Assembly: GCA_964248625.1 (NCBI GenBank)
Contig: CAXTZG010000014.1
Span: 1-50,912 of the forward strand
Source: Lichenicola sp964248625
GTDB lineage: Bacteria; Pseudomonadota; Alphaproteobacteria; Acetobacterales; Acetobacteraceae
Direction of reading: 5' to 3'
Length of the DNA: 50,912 bases
Shown: positions 34,127 through 42,743 of the stretch, in pieces
Layout: each line of letters begins with the position of its first letter
Numbering within the stretch: the first letter of the stretch is position 1
Notes under the pieces: model-generated
Seen by the model: only the letters and a program-made list of their open reading frames with translations
Told to the model about the DNA's origin: nothing
Database searches by the model: none
Position numbers and translations under genes: made by a program

Positions 34127-34555
34127 TCAGCCTGCCTGCATGTCTGCTGAGGCGGCATCGAACCGCTCGCGGGCTTGGCAAATGGAGGCGTAGTTGTCGT
34201 CGGCCCAGCCCACCAGCGCAGCCAGCGGTTCGAGCACCGACCGGCCGGTTGGCGAAAGGCTGTACTGGACCTTGGGCGGCTTGGTCGGGAACACCTCGCG
34301 TTCCGCAAGCCCGTCGCGCTCCAGATCCCGCAGGGTCTGGGTCAGCATGCGCTTGGAGATGTCAGGAATCGCGCGGTGCAGCTCGCTGAAGCGGCGCGGT
34401 CGGAATGCCAAGGCCACGAGGACCAGCATGGTCCACTTGTCGCCGATACGGTCCAGCACATTGCGAACCGGGCAGGCTGTCGCGTCGAAGTCGACATCCT
34501 GCCAGCCCTCGAACAGCGTCTCGATCGGCAGGGTTTCCGGGGTCAAGCGGGGCAC
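34127..34555 (-). CDS. HxlR-family transcriptional regulator
   Basis: About 142 residues with the HxlR winged helix-turn-helix: ACPVRNVLDRIGDKWTMLVL (sensor Cys near the N-terminus), FRPRRFSELHRAIPDISKRM, LTQTLRDLERDGLAEREVFP, KVQYSLSPTGRSVLEPLAAL. HxlR proteins with this lone N-terminal Cys often sense quinones, aldehydes or other electrophiles. The start is uncertain: GTG at 34555 is used, TTG at 34576 is also in frame. It is divergent from a QorB-like reductase that is its likely target. Confidence 0.88.
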   Translation of the reverse strand: MPRLTPETLPIETLFEGWQDVDFDATACPVRNVLDRIGDKWTMLVLVALAFRPRRFSELHRAIPDISKRMLTQTLRDLERDGLAEREVFPTKPPKVQYSLSPTGRSVLEPLAALVGWADDNYASICQARERFDAASADMQAG

Positions 34556-34657
34556 TCCGAAGTTACCTGGGCACAAATTTCTGCCGCCTTACATCATCCT
34601 GGGACGGCGCCTATTCAATACCTCGTCTCCACGAGAGACCTAAGAGGGAGCCCGTTC

Positions 34658-35548
34658 ATGTCCTCGTCCATCCAGCCTCGCATCCTCGTCACCGGCGCCA
34701 CCGGCCAACTCGGCGGTTCGGTCATCGACGTGTTGCTGAAGACCATGCCCGCCACCGAGATCGCCGGCCTTGCCCGCGCGAGCGAGGGCGGCACTCCCTC
34801 CAAAGCGGGTCGCCTGGAAGCGCAGGGCATCCAGACCCGGATTGGCGACTATGACGACCCTGCCTCGCTGCAAACCGCCCTGGCCGGGATCGATCGGCTG
34901 CTGTTCATCTCCTCCAGCGCCATGGAAGGCCGGGTGCAGCAGCACCGCAACCTGATCGAGGCAGCCAAGGCCGCTGGCGTCTCGCTGATCGCCTACACCA
35001 GCGTCCTGCACGCCGACCGCTCCCCTTTGAGCCTTGCCGAAGACCACCGCCAGACCGAAGCCATGCTGGCCGCCTCGGGCGTCCCCTTCGTGCTGCTGCG
35101 CAACGGCTGGTATACGGAAAACTACATGGCCAGCGTGCCGTCGGCCCTGGCCCACGATGCGCTGCTGGGGGCGGCTGCGGACGGGCGCATCGCTTCTGCC
35201 GCCCGCGCCGACTATGCCGCCGCCGCCGTGCTGGCTTCCAAGGACAACCAGGGCGGACGCGTCTACGAACTCGCCGGCGACATCGCCTACACCTTGGCTG
35301 AACTGGCGGCGGAGGTGTCGCGCCAGGCAGGCCGGGCGATCGGCTACAAGAACCTGCCGGAAGCGGACTTCAAGGCGGCGCTGCTGGGCGCCGGCCTGCC
35401 TTCCGGTCTGGCCGCCCTGCTTTCCGACAGCGACGCGGGCGCGGCCAGCGGCGCCCTGTTCGACGACAGTCATGACCTCAGCCGGCTGATCGGACGCCCT
35501 ACCACGCCCCTGGCCGCAAGCGTCGGCACGGTCCTCCAGGCGGCCTGA
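34658..35548 (+). CDS. qorB: NmrA-type NAD(P)H:quinone oxidoreductase, QorB-like
   Basis: 296 residues. Rossmann motif ILVTGATGQLGGSVIDVLL, then RIGDYDDPASLQTALAGIDRLLFISSS and IAYTSVLHADRSPLSLAEDH. The region VPFVLLRNGWYTENYMASVP is typical of the E. coli YtfG/QorB family, which reduces quinones with NADPH. The ATG at 34658 has AGAGGGAG 7 bases upstream. Divergent from an HxlR regulator, the same arrangement as ytfG/ytfH in E. coli. A DsbA-family gene follows on the same strand. Confidence 0.88.
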   Translation: MSSSIQPRILVTGATGQLGGSVIDVLLKTMPATEIAGLARASEGGTPSKAGRLEAQGIQTRIGDYDDPASLQTALAGIDRLLFISSSAMEGRVQQHRNLIEAAKAAGVSLIAYTSVLHADRSPLSLAEDHRQTEAMLAASGVPFVLLRNGWYTENYMASVPSALAHDALLGAAADGRIASAARADYAAAAVLASKDNQGGRVYELAGDIAYTLAELAAEVSRQAGRAIGYKNLPEADFKAALLGAGLPSGLAALLSDSDAGAASGALFDDSHDLSRLIGRPTTPLAASVGTVLQAA

Positions 35549-35566
35549 AGTCGGTCCGTCCTCGCC

Positions 35567-35585
35567 GCGGCCGGCAGGCGGCCGC
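35567..35585 (+). terminator. GC hairpin after the QorB-like gene
   Basis: GCGGCCG-GCAGG-CGGCCGC, perfect 7-bp arms, 19 bases past the stop and followed by a pyrimidine tract (TTCCCTTCTC). It may terminate or attenuate transcription before the DsbA-family gene 31 bases on. Confidence 0.4.
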
Positions 35586-35615
35586 TTCCCTTCTCCGCTC
35601 ACAACGGGAACTCCG

Positions 35616-36266
35616 ATGACCACCCCCATCCTGCACTACGTCTATGATGCGCTCTGCGGCTGGTGCTACGCCGCCGAGCCTCTGGTCCAGGCCGCCGACA
35701 AGGCCGGCATCCCCATCGTTCTTCATGGCGGCGGGCTGTGGGACCCCGCCATTCATGCCACCGGCGCCAAGCGGCAGATGATGCGCGAGACCGATGGACG
35801 CATCAGCCAGCTGACCGGCCAGGTGTTCGGCGAAGCCTATCTGGAGGAACTGCTGGTCGACCCCGAAAGCGTCTGGTGGTCGCGCCCGACCGTCGCCGCC
35901 GTGCTCGCGGCCGAGGCGGTGCAGGCCGGACAAGGCCTTGCGATGGTCGCAGCGATCCAGCGCGCCCACTATGTCGAGGGCCGGCGTGTGGTCGAGGACG
36001 CCGTCCTGATCGAGACCGCGCGCACGAGCGGCCTGGACCCTGTGCGCTTCGGCGACGCGATGTCGCAGGCGCCGGTCGACCGGCATATCGACGACACGCG
36101 CACGCTGATGCGGCGCCACGGCCTGCAGGGCTTCCCGAGCTTCCTGCTGGAGCGCGAGGGCACAGTCGAACGCATCTCGCATGAGGCCTGCTACGGCCGC
36201 CCCGATGCCTTCGTCTCGATGATCCGGAACGCCGCGACGGCGGGAAAGCAGCGCCTGAGCGCCTGA
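35616..36266 (+). CDS. DsbA-family (FrnE-like) thioredoxin-fold protein
   Basis: 216 residues. The thioredoxin-like active site is CGWC, seen in YDALCGWCYAAEPLV at residues 14-17, early as in cytoplasmic FrnE/2-hydroxychromene-isomerase-like DsbA proteins. A helical insertion follows, then the cis-Pro region GLQGFPSFLLE. No signal peptide, so it should act in the cytoplasm, probably in thiol redox chemistry. Its place after the quinone reductase suggests a shared role in electrophile or oxidative stress. Confidence 0.85.
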   Translation: MTTPILHYVYDALCGWCYAAEPLVQAADKAGIPIVLHGGGLWDPAIHATGAKRQMMRETDGRISQLTGQVFGEAYLEELLVDPESVWWSRPTVAAVLAAEAVQAGQGLAMVAAIQRAHYVEGRRVVEDAVLIETARTSGLDPVRFGDAMSQAPVDRHIDDTRTLMRRHGLQGFPSFLLEREGTVERISHEACYGRPDAFVSMIRNAATAGKQRLSA

Positions 36267-36381
36267 CCAGGACCGCAGAAGCGATCGCGCCCTTCTTCCC
36301 TGATCGAGACGGCCCGAGCTCAACGGTGAGCGGCTACAGCCGAGTCGGATGGACAGCAGGCATAGCCGACGCCCCTTTCGG

Positions 36382-36739
36382 CTATCGCTTCGCGTCCATC
36401 TCGATGGCGGCGAACGTTTGCTGCGCCGTCAGAACGGCGTGCCTATGCTCTTCCATCCAGGTGAAGATTGCGCGCAGATGCGGTTCCAGCGATCGCCCGA
36501 GTGAGGAGATCTCGTAGACGACAGCGACCGGCGCCGTGCTGGCCACCAAGCGCGTGATGAACCCATTCGCCTCGAGCCTGCGCAGACTTCTGAGTGATCC
36601 CCTTATGCGCTCGGCGCAGCGCGTTGAACCGCATGGGGCCGCCGCAGAGTGTGGCGAGGACGAGCAGCGTCCATTTGCTGGTGATCTGTTCCAGCAGCAC
36701 GCGGTTCAGTTCCAGCTCGTCGAGCGCCGATGTCGCCAA
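36382..36739 (-). pseudogene. HxlR-family regulator, frameshifted
   Basis: The minus strand reads DELELNRVLLEQITSKWTLL then VLATLCGGPMRFNALRRAHKGITQK in one frame, then LRRLEANGFITRLVASTAP, VAVVYEISSLGRSLEPHLRA and FTWMEEHRHAVLTAQQTFAAIE in another. The expected bridge (about VLTQT) is missing, so a small deletion of roughly 11 bases broke the gene inside the recognition-helix region. The start codon would be TTG. Divergent from an NmrA-type reductase, mirroring the intact HxlR/QorB pair 2 kb to the left. A sequencing error cannot be excluded. Confidence 0.7.
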
Positions 36740-36792
36740 GGGCAGGATACTCCGGGCTACCTGGTAGCCTCACGGTGCGTAATTGCATTCAG

Positions 36793-36807
36793 GTATAGTC
36801 TGTATAC
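36793..36807. promoter_or_regulatory. Inverted repeat upstream of the NmrA-type gene
   Basis: GTATA-GTCTG-TATAC, perfect 5-bp arms, in the region between the broken HxlR gene and the NmrA-type gene, 32 bases before the GTG start. A TATAC box may also serve as the -10 element. HxlR-type regulators bind short AT-rich dyads of this kind. Confidence 0.4.
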
Positions 36808-36838
36808 TTGTATCGCCTCCACCAAAAAGGAGGTCAGC

Positions 36839-37804
36839 GTGCCGACTTCGGATAGCGATGCCCAGCCCGATCCTCGCGGGGAGACGGTCGCAGGCGGGCC
36901 CGTCCTCGTATTCGGCGCCACCGGACAGCAGGGAGGGGCGGTTGCGGCCGCGCTGAAGGCGAAGGGGTGGCCGGTCAGGGCGCTCGTCCGCGACCCGAAC
37001 AGCACGAAAGCCCAGCAACTGTCCTTGTCAGGGGTGGACGTGATCCGGGGCGACCTCGACGATCCGACTTCGATCCGGGCGGCAATGTCGGGTGCCTATG
37101 GCGTCTTCAGCGTGCAGCCGAGCTCAGGCCAGGGAGCCGCCCATGGGATCACGGACGAGCAAGAGGTTCGTTGGGGCATGACCATCGCTGATGTTGCCGC
37201 CGCCCAGAGGGTCGGGCATCTCGTCTACACATCCGTCAACGCGGCCGGCAAGGGCCCGACCGGGATGGGTCATTTCGACAGCAAATCCGAGATCGAGGCA
37301 CATATCCGCAGCCTCGACCTGTGCAGCACGATCGTTCGACCGGCGAGTTTCATGGAGCTCCTGATGCTTCCCGGCATGGGGCTTGACCAGGGCTATTTCA
37401 GCTTCTTCCTGCGACCAGATCAGCGAGGACAGGTGATCGCGGTGCGAGATGTCGGCACCATCGTCGCATCCATCTTCGCCGATCCCGGCCGGTTTACCGG
37501 TCAGACCATTGAGATCGCGGGCGATGAGGTGACCGGCGCGGAGCTCGGCGACAAGCTCAGCCGCGCGGCTGGCAAGCCGATCACCTACCTGCGCTTCCCG
37601 GATAGTGTTTTGAAGGAAAACGACTTCCTTGGCCGCCTGGCGTCGCTGGTCGATGACGGCCGGATCGCGGGCAGCGCGGACATCGCCGCGCTCCGGCAGG
37701 ACTTTGGGAGCCTGACGAGCTTCGACGGCTGGCTGGCGGGACCTGGCAGGCCGCTGTTGCAGGCGGCCATGCAGGCGAACGACGCGCCGGTCGCCCTCCG
37801 CTGA
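36839..37804 (+). CDS. NmrA/HSCARG-type NAD(P)-binding protein
   Basis: 321 residues. Rossmann motif VLVFGATGQQGGAVAAALKA, then VRALVRDPNS, DVIRGDLDDPTSIRAAMSGA, GVFSVQPSS, HLVYTSVNAAGKGPTGMGHFDSK, IVRPASFMELL. This resembles NmrA-like redox-sensing reductases or regulators. The GTG at 36839 is chosen because AAGGAGG lies 5 bases upstream. Most likely controlled by the adjacent HxlR gene, which is now broken, so expression may be constitutive. Confidence 0.85.
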   Translation: MPTSDSDAQPDPRGETVAGGPVLVFGATGQQGGAVAAALKAKGWPVRALVRDPNSTKAQQLSLSGVDVIRGDLDDPTSIRAAMSGAYGVFSVQPSSGQGAAHGITDEQEVRWGMTIADVAAAQRVGHLVYTSVNAAGKGPTGMGHFDSKSEIEAHIRSLDLCSTIVRPASFMELLMLPGMGLDQGYFSFFLRPDQRGQVIAVRDVGTIVASIFADPGRFTGQTIEIAGDEVTGAELGDKLSRAAGKPITYLRFPDSVLKENDFLGRLASLVDDGRIAGSADIAALRQDFGSLTSFDGWLAGPGRPLLQAAMQANDAPVALR

Positions 37805-37811
37805 GGCTTCG

Positions 37812-37840
37812 GGTGGCGGACCGCCAGCCCTGCCGCCACC
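37812..37840 (+). terminator. Hairpin after the NmrA-type gene
   Basis: GGTGGCGG, 13 bases, CCGCCACC: perfect 8-bp arms starting 8 bases past the stop. There is no T-run, but position and strength suit a terminator. Confidence 0.45.
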
Positions 37841-38044
37841 ACACTGAAGGCCTTTCCGGCGATCTGAACCCGCTTCGCTCTTGTGCCGCCTCGAAGCGGA
37901 CGCGTCGTTGTCGGTCAACCCGGCCGCTTGAACTCAGCGGCAGCAGGTCAAGGTGCTGACACCGCTCGCTTGCGAAGGAAAAGCTCCATCATCGCCCCGC
38001 TCGGTCTCGATCGCGGCGCCGGACCACGACCTTGAGCCGCCGCC

Positions 38045-38200
38045 GGTTCCGTGCACCTGCTGGTGGACAGCACCAAGCTGACGCTGTGCGGCTCCGGTCA
38101 ATGGCTGCTCGAGAAGCACGGCACGAAGACACGGCGGTCCTGTCGCAAGCAGCACATCGCCGTGAATGCCCTGAACCGGATGCTCGGGCCCGGACGTCCG
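38045..38200 (+). pseudogene. IS5-family transposase relic
   Basis: VHLLVDSTKLTLCGSGQWLL then EKHGTKTRRSCRKQHIAVNA is the middle of an IS5-type transposase (usual form LHLLVDSTGLKLCGxGEWLxEKHG, with the first catalytic Asp in VDST). Both ends and the rest of the catalytic domain are gone. Left side of the Nit1C-type cluster. Confidence 0.7.
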
Positions 38201-38264
38201 GACTATGTTCGCCTCACGTCAGCAGCAAGGACGCGAACGGGGTGAAAGACCTCGCCAGCCTACC

Positions 38265-38720
38265 TCAGCCAGATCGTCCTGCCGATCCATGCCCCGCAGT
38301 CCCGAGCGCTACCTGCCGCTGCACAAGGGGGTCCAGATACAGCGCGGATGTGTCCATCGAGACCGCGATCCCTGCTGCGATCGGTTCGAGCAGGTCGGGC
38401 TTCAGCCGCAGCGTCGGCATGATCACGTCCTCGCTCCACTCGCGGCCGTGCTCTTTGTCGCACTCCAGGTGTACGTGCACGAACTCCAGCTCGTTTCGCG
38501 TCAGCCCGGGCCGGGTCAGGCCCTGGTCCATCGCCTGGAGGCGGTGCAGCGCCATGACCTCCGTGACGTAGAGGGAGCCGATCATGCTCCAAACGTCGGG
38601 ATGGTAGCCGCAGTGGAAGGCGAGCGTCCGGTCGATCCGGCTCGCAGGCTCGGGAACACTGCAGCTCCCCGGCCCGCGATTTCAGCGCCCCCATCAGGCG
38701 ACGCATCAGGTCGGCATGCG
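38265..38720 (-). pseudogene. Remnant resembling iron-containing redox enzyme (haem-oxygenase-like fold)
   Basis: The minus strand reads FHCGYHPDVWSMIGSLYVTE then VMALHRLQAMDQGLTRPGLTRNELEFVHVH, LECDKEHGREWSEDVIMPTL and AAGIAVSMDTSALYLDPLV. Helical character and spaced His/Glu (HVHLECDKEHGREW) suit a TENA/haem-oxygenase-like di-iron fold. The upstream part (HADLMRRLMGALKSRAGELQ) is in another frame and no good start is seen, so it is probably a broken gene. The family call is tentative. Confidence 0.4.
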
Positions 38721-38974
38721 GCACAGGCGGCCGCTCGTCGTCGATGTTGCGTTCAGATCGATGCGTCAGGCACAGCGTTTCCCGTCTGCCCCCGATGTCA
38801 TCGCACGACAGCCAGCCGCTACCGTGCCTACGTGCAAGAGCCCACCCAGGTCGGAACTGGTGCAGCACGCGTCGCCCGCGCCGATCCCGTAGATTAGCTG
38901 CCTTGAAGGCCCTGGCGACCGGATGGCCGCCCTGGTTGCGTGGTCACGCCAGGGCAGGCCGATCGCATTCCGGG

Positions 38975-40270
38975 TCAGTCCGCCGCGTCCGGACGCCGCT
39001 CGACATGCGGCAAGCCTGCCCGCTCCACAATCCGCTCGGCCAGGAACCCGGCGTCGCGTGCGATGCCGGAGAAGCGGCCGGAACCCCAGGTGTGCAGCCA
39101 AGGCAGGCCCAGCATGTAGAAGCCTGGCTGTTCCGTCACGCCGCGTGCATGTATCGGCCGGCCGGCGCCGTCGAATACCGGCACGTCGATCCAGCGATAG
39201 TTCGGCCGGAAGCCGATGCACCAGACGACGCTGCCGATCCCGGCGCCGACCAGATCCAGCTGGAGCGGCGCCTCGTGATCGGGTTGCCAGAGCGGCGCGT
39301 AAGGCGACTCGGTGGCCGCGTCGATCGCGTGCTTCTCGATATGTGCGTCGATCGAGCGTTTGATGCTGACGTTGACCGCGTCCGCCTCGTCCAGGTGGGT
39401 TGCCAGATCGTTGGAGAACCGGACCGATCCGGCGTGGATGTCGGCCAGCGCGCCATGGAGGCTCATCCCCTCGGCGGCAAAGCGTCGCAGGTCGATGTCG
39501 CGTCCACCGTCCCGGCCGGTGACGTAGTGGTTCGTCTTGTCGCGCACCCCTTCGCGCAACGGATGGCGATCAACCGGGATGTCGTAGTAGCCCATCAGGT
39601 GCAGCCACTCGACGATGTCCTTGCCGCGATAGAAGCGCGAAACGCGGGGAGCTGCCCCGACGCAGAGATGCACGTGGCGCCCGGCAAGATGCAGATCCTC
39701 GGCGATCTGTGCACCGGACTGCCCGCTGCCCACCACAAGCACCGCGCCAGGCGGCAGCTGCGCCGGACTCCGATAGGCTGAGGAGTGGATCTGCCGGATC
39801 GCCGGATCGATCGCTGCGGCGCCGGGCGGAATGATCGGATCGTGGTAGCCGCCGGTCGCGACCACCACCTGATCGGCGCTGAGCCGCCCGGCGCTGGTGT
39901 CGAGTTCGTAGCCGCCGGCCTCCGTCCTGGACAGGCGCGTCACGTCGATCCCGGACCGTATCGGAGGGTCGAACGACCGCACGAAGCCTTCAAGATAGGC
40001 GACGATCTCGTCGCGCAGCATGAAGCCGTACGGGTCGTCCCCGGCATAGGGGTAACCGGGAAGCTGGCATTGCCAGTTCGGCGTCACCAGGCAGAAGCTG
40101 TCCCACCGCTCCTCGCGCCAGGCATGACCCGGAGCGGCACGGTCCAGCACGACGTGGTCGACCGCAGCCTGGCGCAGATGCCAGCTCAAGGACAGGCCGG
40201 CCTGGCCGGCGCCGATGATGGCAACGGGGTAGCGCCTCGGCAGGCCGGTTGCTGTGGTGGAAACGCTCAT
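38975..40270 (-). CDS. nitH: MSMEG_0569-family flavin-dependent oxidoreductase (NitH-type)
   Basis: 431 residues with two dinucleotide folds: VAIIGAGQAGLSLSWHLRQA (FAD) and AVLVVGSGQSGAQIAEDLHL (NAD(P)H), as in flavin-containing monooxygenases. ERWDSFCLVTPNWQCQLPG and VVWCIGFRPNYRWIDVPVFD are characteristic of the group found in nitrilase (Nit1C) clusters. The ATG at 40270 is 22 bases after the MSMEG_0570-like stop. Last gene of the eight-gene operon. The substrate is not established from sequence; an oxidation step on a nitrile-related or cyanide-derived intermediate is inferred from context. Confidence 0.9.
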   Translation of the reverse strand: MSVSTTATGLPRRYPVAIIGAGQAGLSLSWHLRQAAVDHVVLDRAAPGHAWREERWDSFCLVTPNWQCQLPGYPYAGDDPYGFMLRDEIVAYLEGFVRSFDPPIRSGIDVTRLSRTEAGGYELDTSAGRLSADQVVVATGGYHDPIIPPGAAAIDPAIRQIHSSAYRSPAQLPPGAVLVVGSGQSGAQIAEDLHLAGRHVHLCVGAAPRVSRFYRGKDIVEWLHLMGYYDIPVDRHPLREGVRDKTNHYVTGRDGGRDIDLRRFAAEGMSLHGALADIHAGSVRFSNDLATHLDEADAVNVSIKRSIDAHIEKHAIDAATESPYAPLWQPDHEAPLQLDLVGAGIGSVVWCIGFRPNYRWIDVPVFDGAGRPIHARGVTEQPGFYMLGLPWLHTWGSGRFSGIARDAGFLAERIVERAGLPHVERRPDAAD

Positions 40271-40292
40271 CTCGGTGATCCCGGGCAGGGGG

Positions 40293-40583
40293 TTAGATCC
40301 GGAGGAAGCCAAGCACCATGACCTCGGCCTCCCTGGCGTCGGAGAAACGCGCCGCTCGCTGCTCCAGCGCCGCCAGCTGGTTCAGCGCACGCGAGCACGG
40401 GAAGCCGTAGCGCTGCCGCACCCGTTCGCTGGCAATGGTCAGCGCGGTGCGGCTGTGCTGCAGAAACATGGCGACCGGGTAGCGCTGGCCCGGCACCAGA
40501 TGCTCCTCGATCACCAGCGACGGCGAGTAGCAGAGCTCCTCGGTCTGGTCGGGCCAGCGGATACGGAACTGCATCTCAGGCAT
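40293..40583 (-). CDS. nitG: MSMEG_0570-family nitrogen starvation response protein (NitG-type)
   Basis: 96 residues: MPEMQFRIRWPDQTEELCYS, PSLVIEEHLVPGQRYPVAMF, ALTIASERVRQRYGFPCSRA, then a basic helix. Start and length match the small protein typical of Nit1C-type clusters, whose biochemical role is unknown. The ATG at 40583 lies inside the end of the glycosyltransferase gene (8-base overlap). A longer frame that runs through it from further upstream is a shadow of that gene. Confidence 0.87.
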   Translation of the reverse strand: MPEMQFRIRWPDQTEELCYSPSLVIEEHLVPGQRYPVAMFLQHSRTALTIASERVRQRYGFPCSRALNQLAALEQRAARFSDAREAEVMVLGFLRI

Positions 40584-41745
40584 GGAGCATCCCTTCCGGG
40601 CTTCGCGCCGGCAGCCGCGCCGGCCTGTGGAACGGCCCATGCGCTTCCGCGACACGGTCCCAGCGGAACCGCTGAGCGACGATCGGCCCCCGCTGCCGGA
40701 ACGAGCGGGATGTCGCCGGATCCAGCGCTGCTTCCAGCGCGCGGGCGATTGCGTCCGGATCGGACGGGTCGGTCCACAGCACGTCGTCAGGTCCGAGATG
40801 CTCGGTGAACGGCGCGATCGCGGACACCACCGCCGGCCGACCGGAGGCCAGCGCCTCCAGCGGGCACAACCCGTACCCTTCGGCCACGGACGGACAACAC
40901 AGCACGTCGGCGATCCGGTAAAGCGCCGGCATGTCGGCATCTGCGACGATCCCCGCCAGAACCACCGAGGCCGGATCGGGCGCCGCTTGCAGCACGGTCT
41001 CGACCTGGGCCCGATAGGCCGCATGGTCGAGCAGGGTGGCGCCGCCAGCGATCACGAGACGCAGCGCCGGGACCGTCCGGCGCAGCCGCAGGAACGCCTG
41101 GAGCGTGCCGAGCGTGTTCTTGCGCGCCTCGATCCCACCCATCGCGAGCACCACGGGCGCGGCTTCGTCCAGCCCGAGCCGGTGGCGCAGCGCGGCCTCG
41201 CGTCCATCCGAAACCGGCGAGAAGTGTGCCGTATCCACGCCGTTGCCGAGCAGCCACGGATCCAGCCCGTATTCCCGGCGCAGGCGATCCTGCCAGAGCC
41301 GGCTGACGACCCCGACCCGGTCGGCGGCCCGCAGACCGCGCGTCTGCCAGGCGTCCAGCTGCGGGTCGTCGAACCGATCGAGATGATGCACCGTGCGCAT
41401 GAACCCGTCGATCAGGCCGGCGTCGGAAAGGTCGGCCAGCGCGTTGGCGGTGATCGGATCCTGGGCATGGTGGACGTCGAAGGACGGTGCGCCGGGCGCG
41501 GACAGGAACTCCGCGACCTCGCCGATCCGCCGCCGCACCATCGCCGCCACATCCGCTTCGGGACGGGCCGGGATCAGAAGGGTCGGACAACGCGGCTCAC
41601 GAAAGAAACCCCGGCCCGTGACATCCGGCGCCAGCAGCGTGACGTCGCGTCCCGCGGCGCACAGCGCTTCCGCAAGCTGCATCGCATGCACCACGCCGCC
41701 TCGAGGATTGGTGGAATGGGCGAGGATGGCGACGCGCGGGTTCAT
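40576..41745 (-). CDS. MSMEG_0565-family glycosyltransferase (GT4 type)
   Basis: 389 residues, GT-B fold of the GT4 type. N-terminal VAILAHSTNPRGGVVHAMQL with the Gly-rich nucleotide loop, DVHHAQDPITANALADL, VVSRLWQDRLRREYGLDPWL, and the C-terminal E-x7-E region SVAEGYGLCPLEALASGRPA. It matches the glycosyltransferase that accompanies Nit1C clusters in mycobacteria, cyanobacteria and others. ATGA overlap with the preceding AIR-synthase-like gene. The sugar donor and acceptor are unknown. Confidence 0.9.
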   Translation of the reverse strand: MNPRVAILAHSTNPRGGVVHAMQLAEALCAAGRDVTLLAPDVTGRGFFREPRCPTLLIPARPEADVAAMVRRRIGEVAEFLSAPGAPSFDVHHAQDPITANALADLSDAGLIDGFMRTVHHLDRFDDPQLDAWQTRGLRAADRVGVVSRLWQDRLRREYGLDPWLLGNGVDTAHFSPVSDGREAALRHRLGLDEAAPVVLAMGGIEARKNTLGTLQAFLRLRRTVPALRLVIAGGATLLDHAAYRAQVETVLQAAPDPASVVLAGIVADADMPALYRIADVLCCPSVAEGYGLCPLEALASGRPAVVSAIAPFTEHLGPDDVLWTDPSDPDAIARALEAALDPATSRSFRQRGPIVAQRFRWDRVAEAHGPFHRPARLPARSPEGMLHA

Positions 41746-42698
41746 GAGGCCCCGCAGCCGATCAGAGCAGCCTCCCTGTGATCCCAGAAGCAGGCGACAT
41801 CGTCATCCTGTCGCAGCCGGACGCGGCTGCCTTCGACGCAGTGCCCGATCGCAGCACAGGCGATGCCGCGTGCCGTGAACAGTGCGAGCACCGGATCGGC
41901 ATCCTCGGGCCGGACGGTCAGCAGGAAGCCGAAGCTGGGGAAGCTCGACAGCCAGCGCGCGAGCGGGACGCCTTCGGGTCGCGGCACCCGTCCGGGCTCG
42001 ATCTCGAGGCCGACGCTCGAGCATTCCGCCAGCATCAAGGCGGTGCCGACCAGCCCGGCCATGCTGATGTCCTTGGCGACCCGGCTGAGGCCGGCCTCGG
42101 CGATCGCCGGCAGCAGCGCCAGGTCGCCCTGCAGCCGGTCGCCGGTGGCACCGCGGCTCGCTGCATCCCAGTAGTCGTGCGGCTCGTGGTAGGCGCCGCG
42201 CAGATCGATCGCCGCGAGCAGCACCTCGCCGGGCCGCGCATCGAAGCTGGTCAGCAGCCGCCTGGCCCGGCCCAGGATGGCGACGGAAAGCTGCGCGCTG
42301 TCGTGGCGCGCGTTGACGTGCCCGCCGGCCAGCGGAATGCCGTAGCGATCGCAGGCCGCCTTCAACCCGTCGAGGATCGGCGCCGCGCCCGGCAGGTCGC
42401 GGCTCCAGAGCGCGTCGACCACGGCAATCGGCCGTCCGCCCATGGCGGCGACGTCGCTCGCATTGACCATCACCCCGCACCAGCCCGCAAACCAGGGCTG
42501 GCTCGAAACGAAGCTGCCAAGGAAACCCTCGATCGCCAGCAGCAGCCAGCCGTCTCCGTCGGGGATCGCCGCGCAGTCGTCGCCGATGCGGATCGCCTTG
42601 TCGTCGCCACCGAGGCCGAGGCGGTCGATCAGCGACGCCAGATCGCTCTTGTGGGCCAGACCCTTGGCCGTGCGCAAAGCGCGGACCAGGCTTTGCAT
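41742..42698 (-). CDS. nitF: Sll0787-family AIR-synthase-like ATP-binding protein (NitF-type)
   Basis: 318 residues resembling AIR synthase (PurM)/selenophosphate synthetase-like enzymes: RIGDDCAAIPDGDGWLLLAI, WCGVMVNASDVAAMGGRPIA, GGHVNARHDSAQLSVAILGR, VAKDISMAGLVGTALMLAEC. Such enzymes use ATP to activate a carbonyl or amide oxygen as a phosphate. The ATG at 42698 gives the usual N-terminus (MQSLVRALRTAKGLAHKSDL); a TTG at 42740, 3 bases after the GNAT stop, is also possible. Coupled to the glycosyltransferase by an ATGA overlap. Confidence 0.9.
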   Translation of the reverse strand: MQSLVRALRTAKGLAHKSDLASLIDRLGLGGDDKAIRIGDDCAAIPDGDGWLLLAIEGFLGSFVSSQPWFAGWCGVMVNASDVAAMGGRPIAVVDALWSRDLPGAAPILDGLKAACDRYGIPLAGGHVNARHDSAQLSVAILGRARRLLTSFDARPGEVLLAAIDLRGAYHEPHDYWDAASRGATGDRLQGDLALLPAIAEAGLSRVAKDISMAGLVGTALMLAECSSVGLEIEPGRVPRPEGVPLARWLSSFPSFGFLLTVRPEDADPVLALFTARGIACAAIGHCVEGSRVRLRQDDDVACFWDHREAALIGCGAS

Positions 42699-42743
42699 CG
42701 AGGCATCGGAGGCCAAAGGGTCAGCCGGCTGACGGCTCAACCG

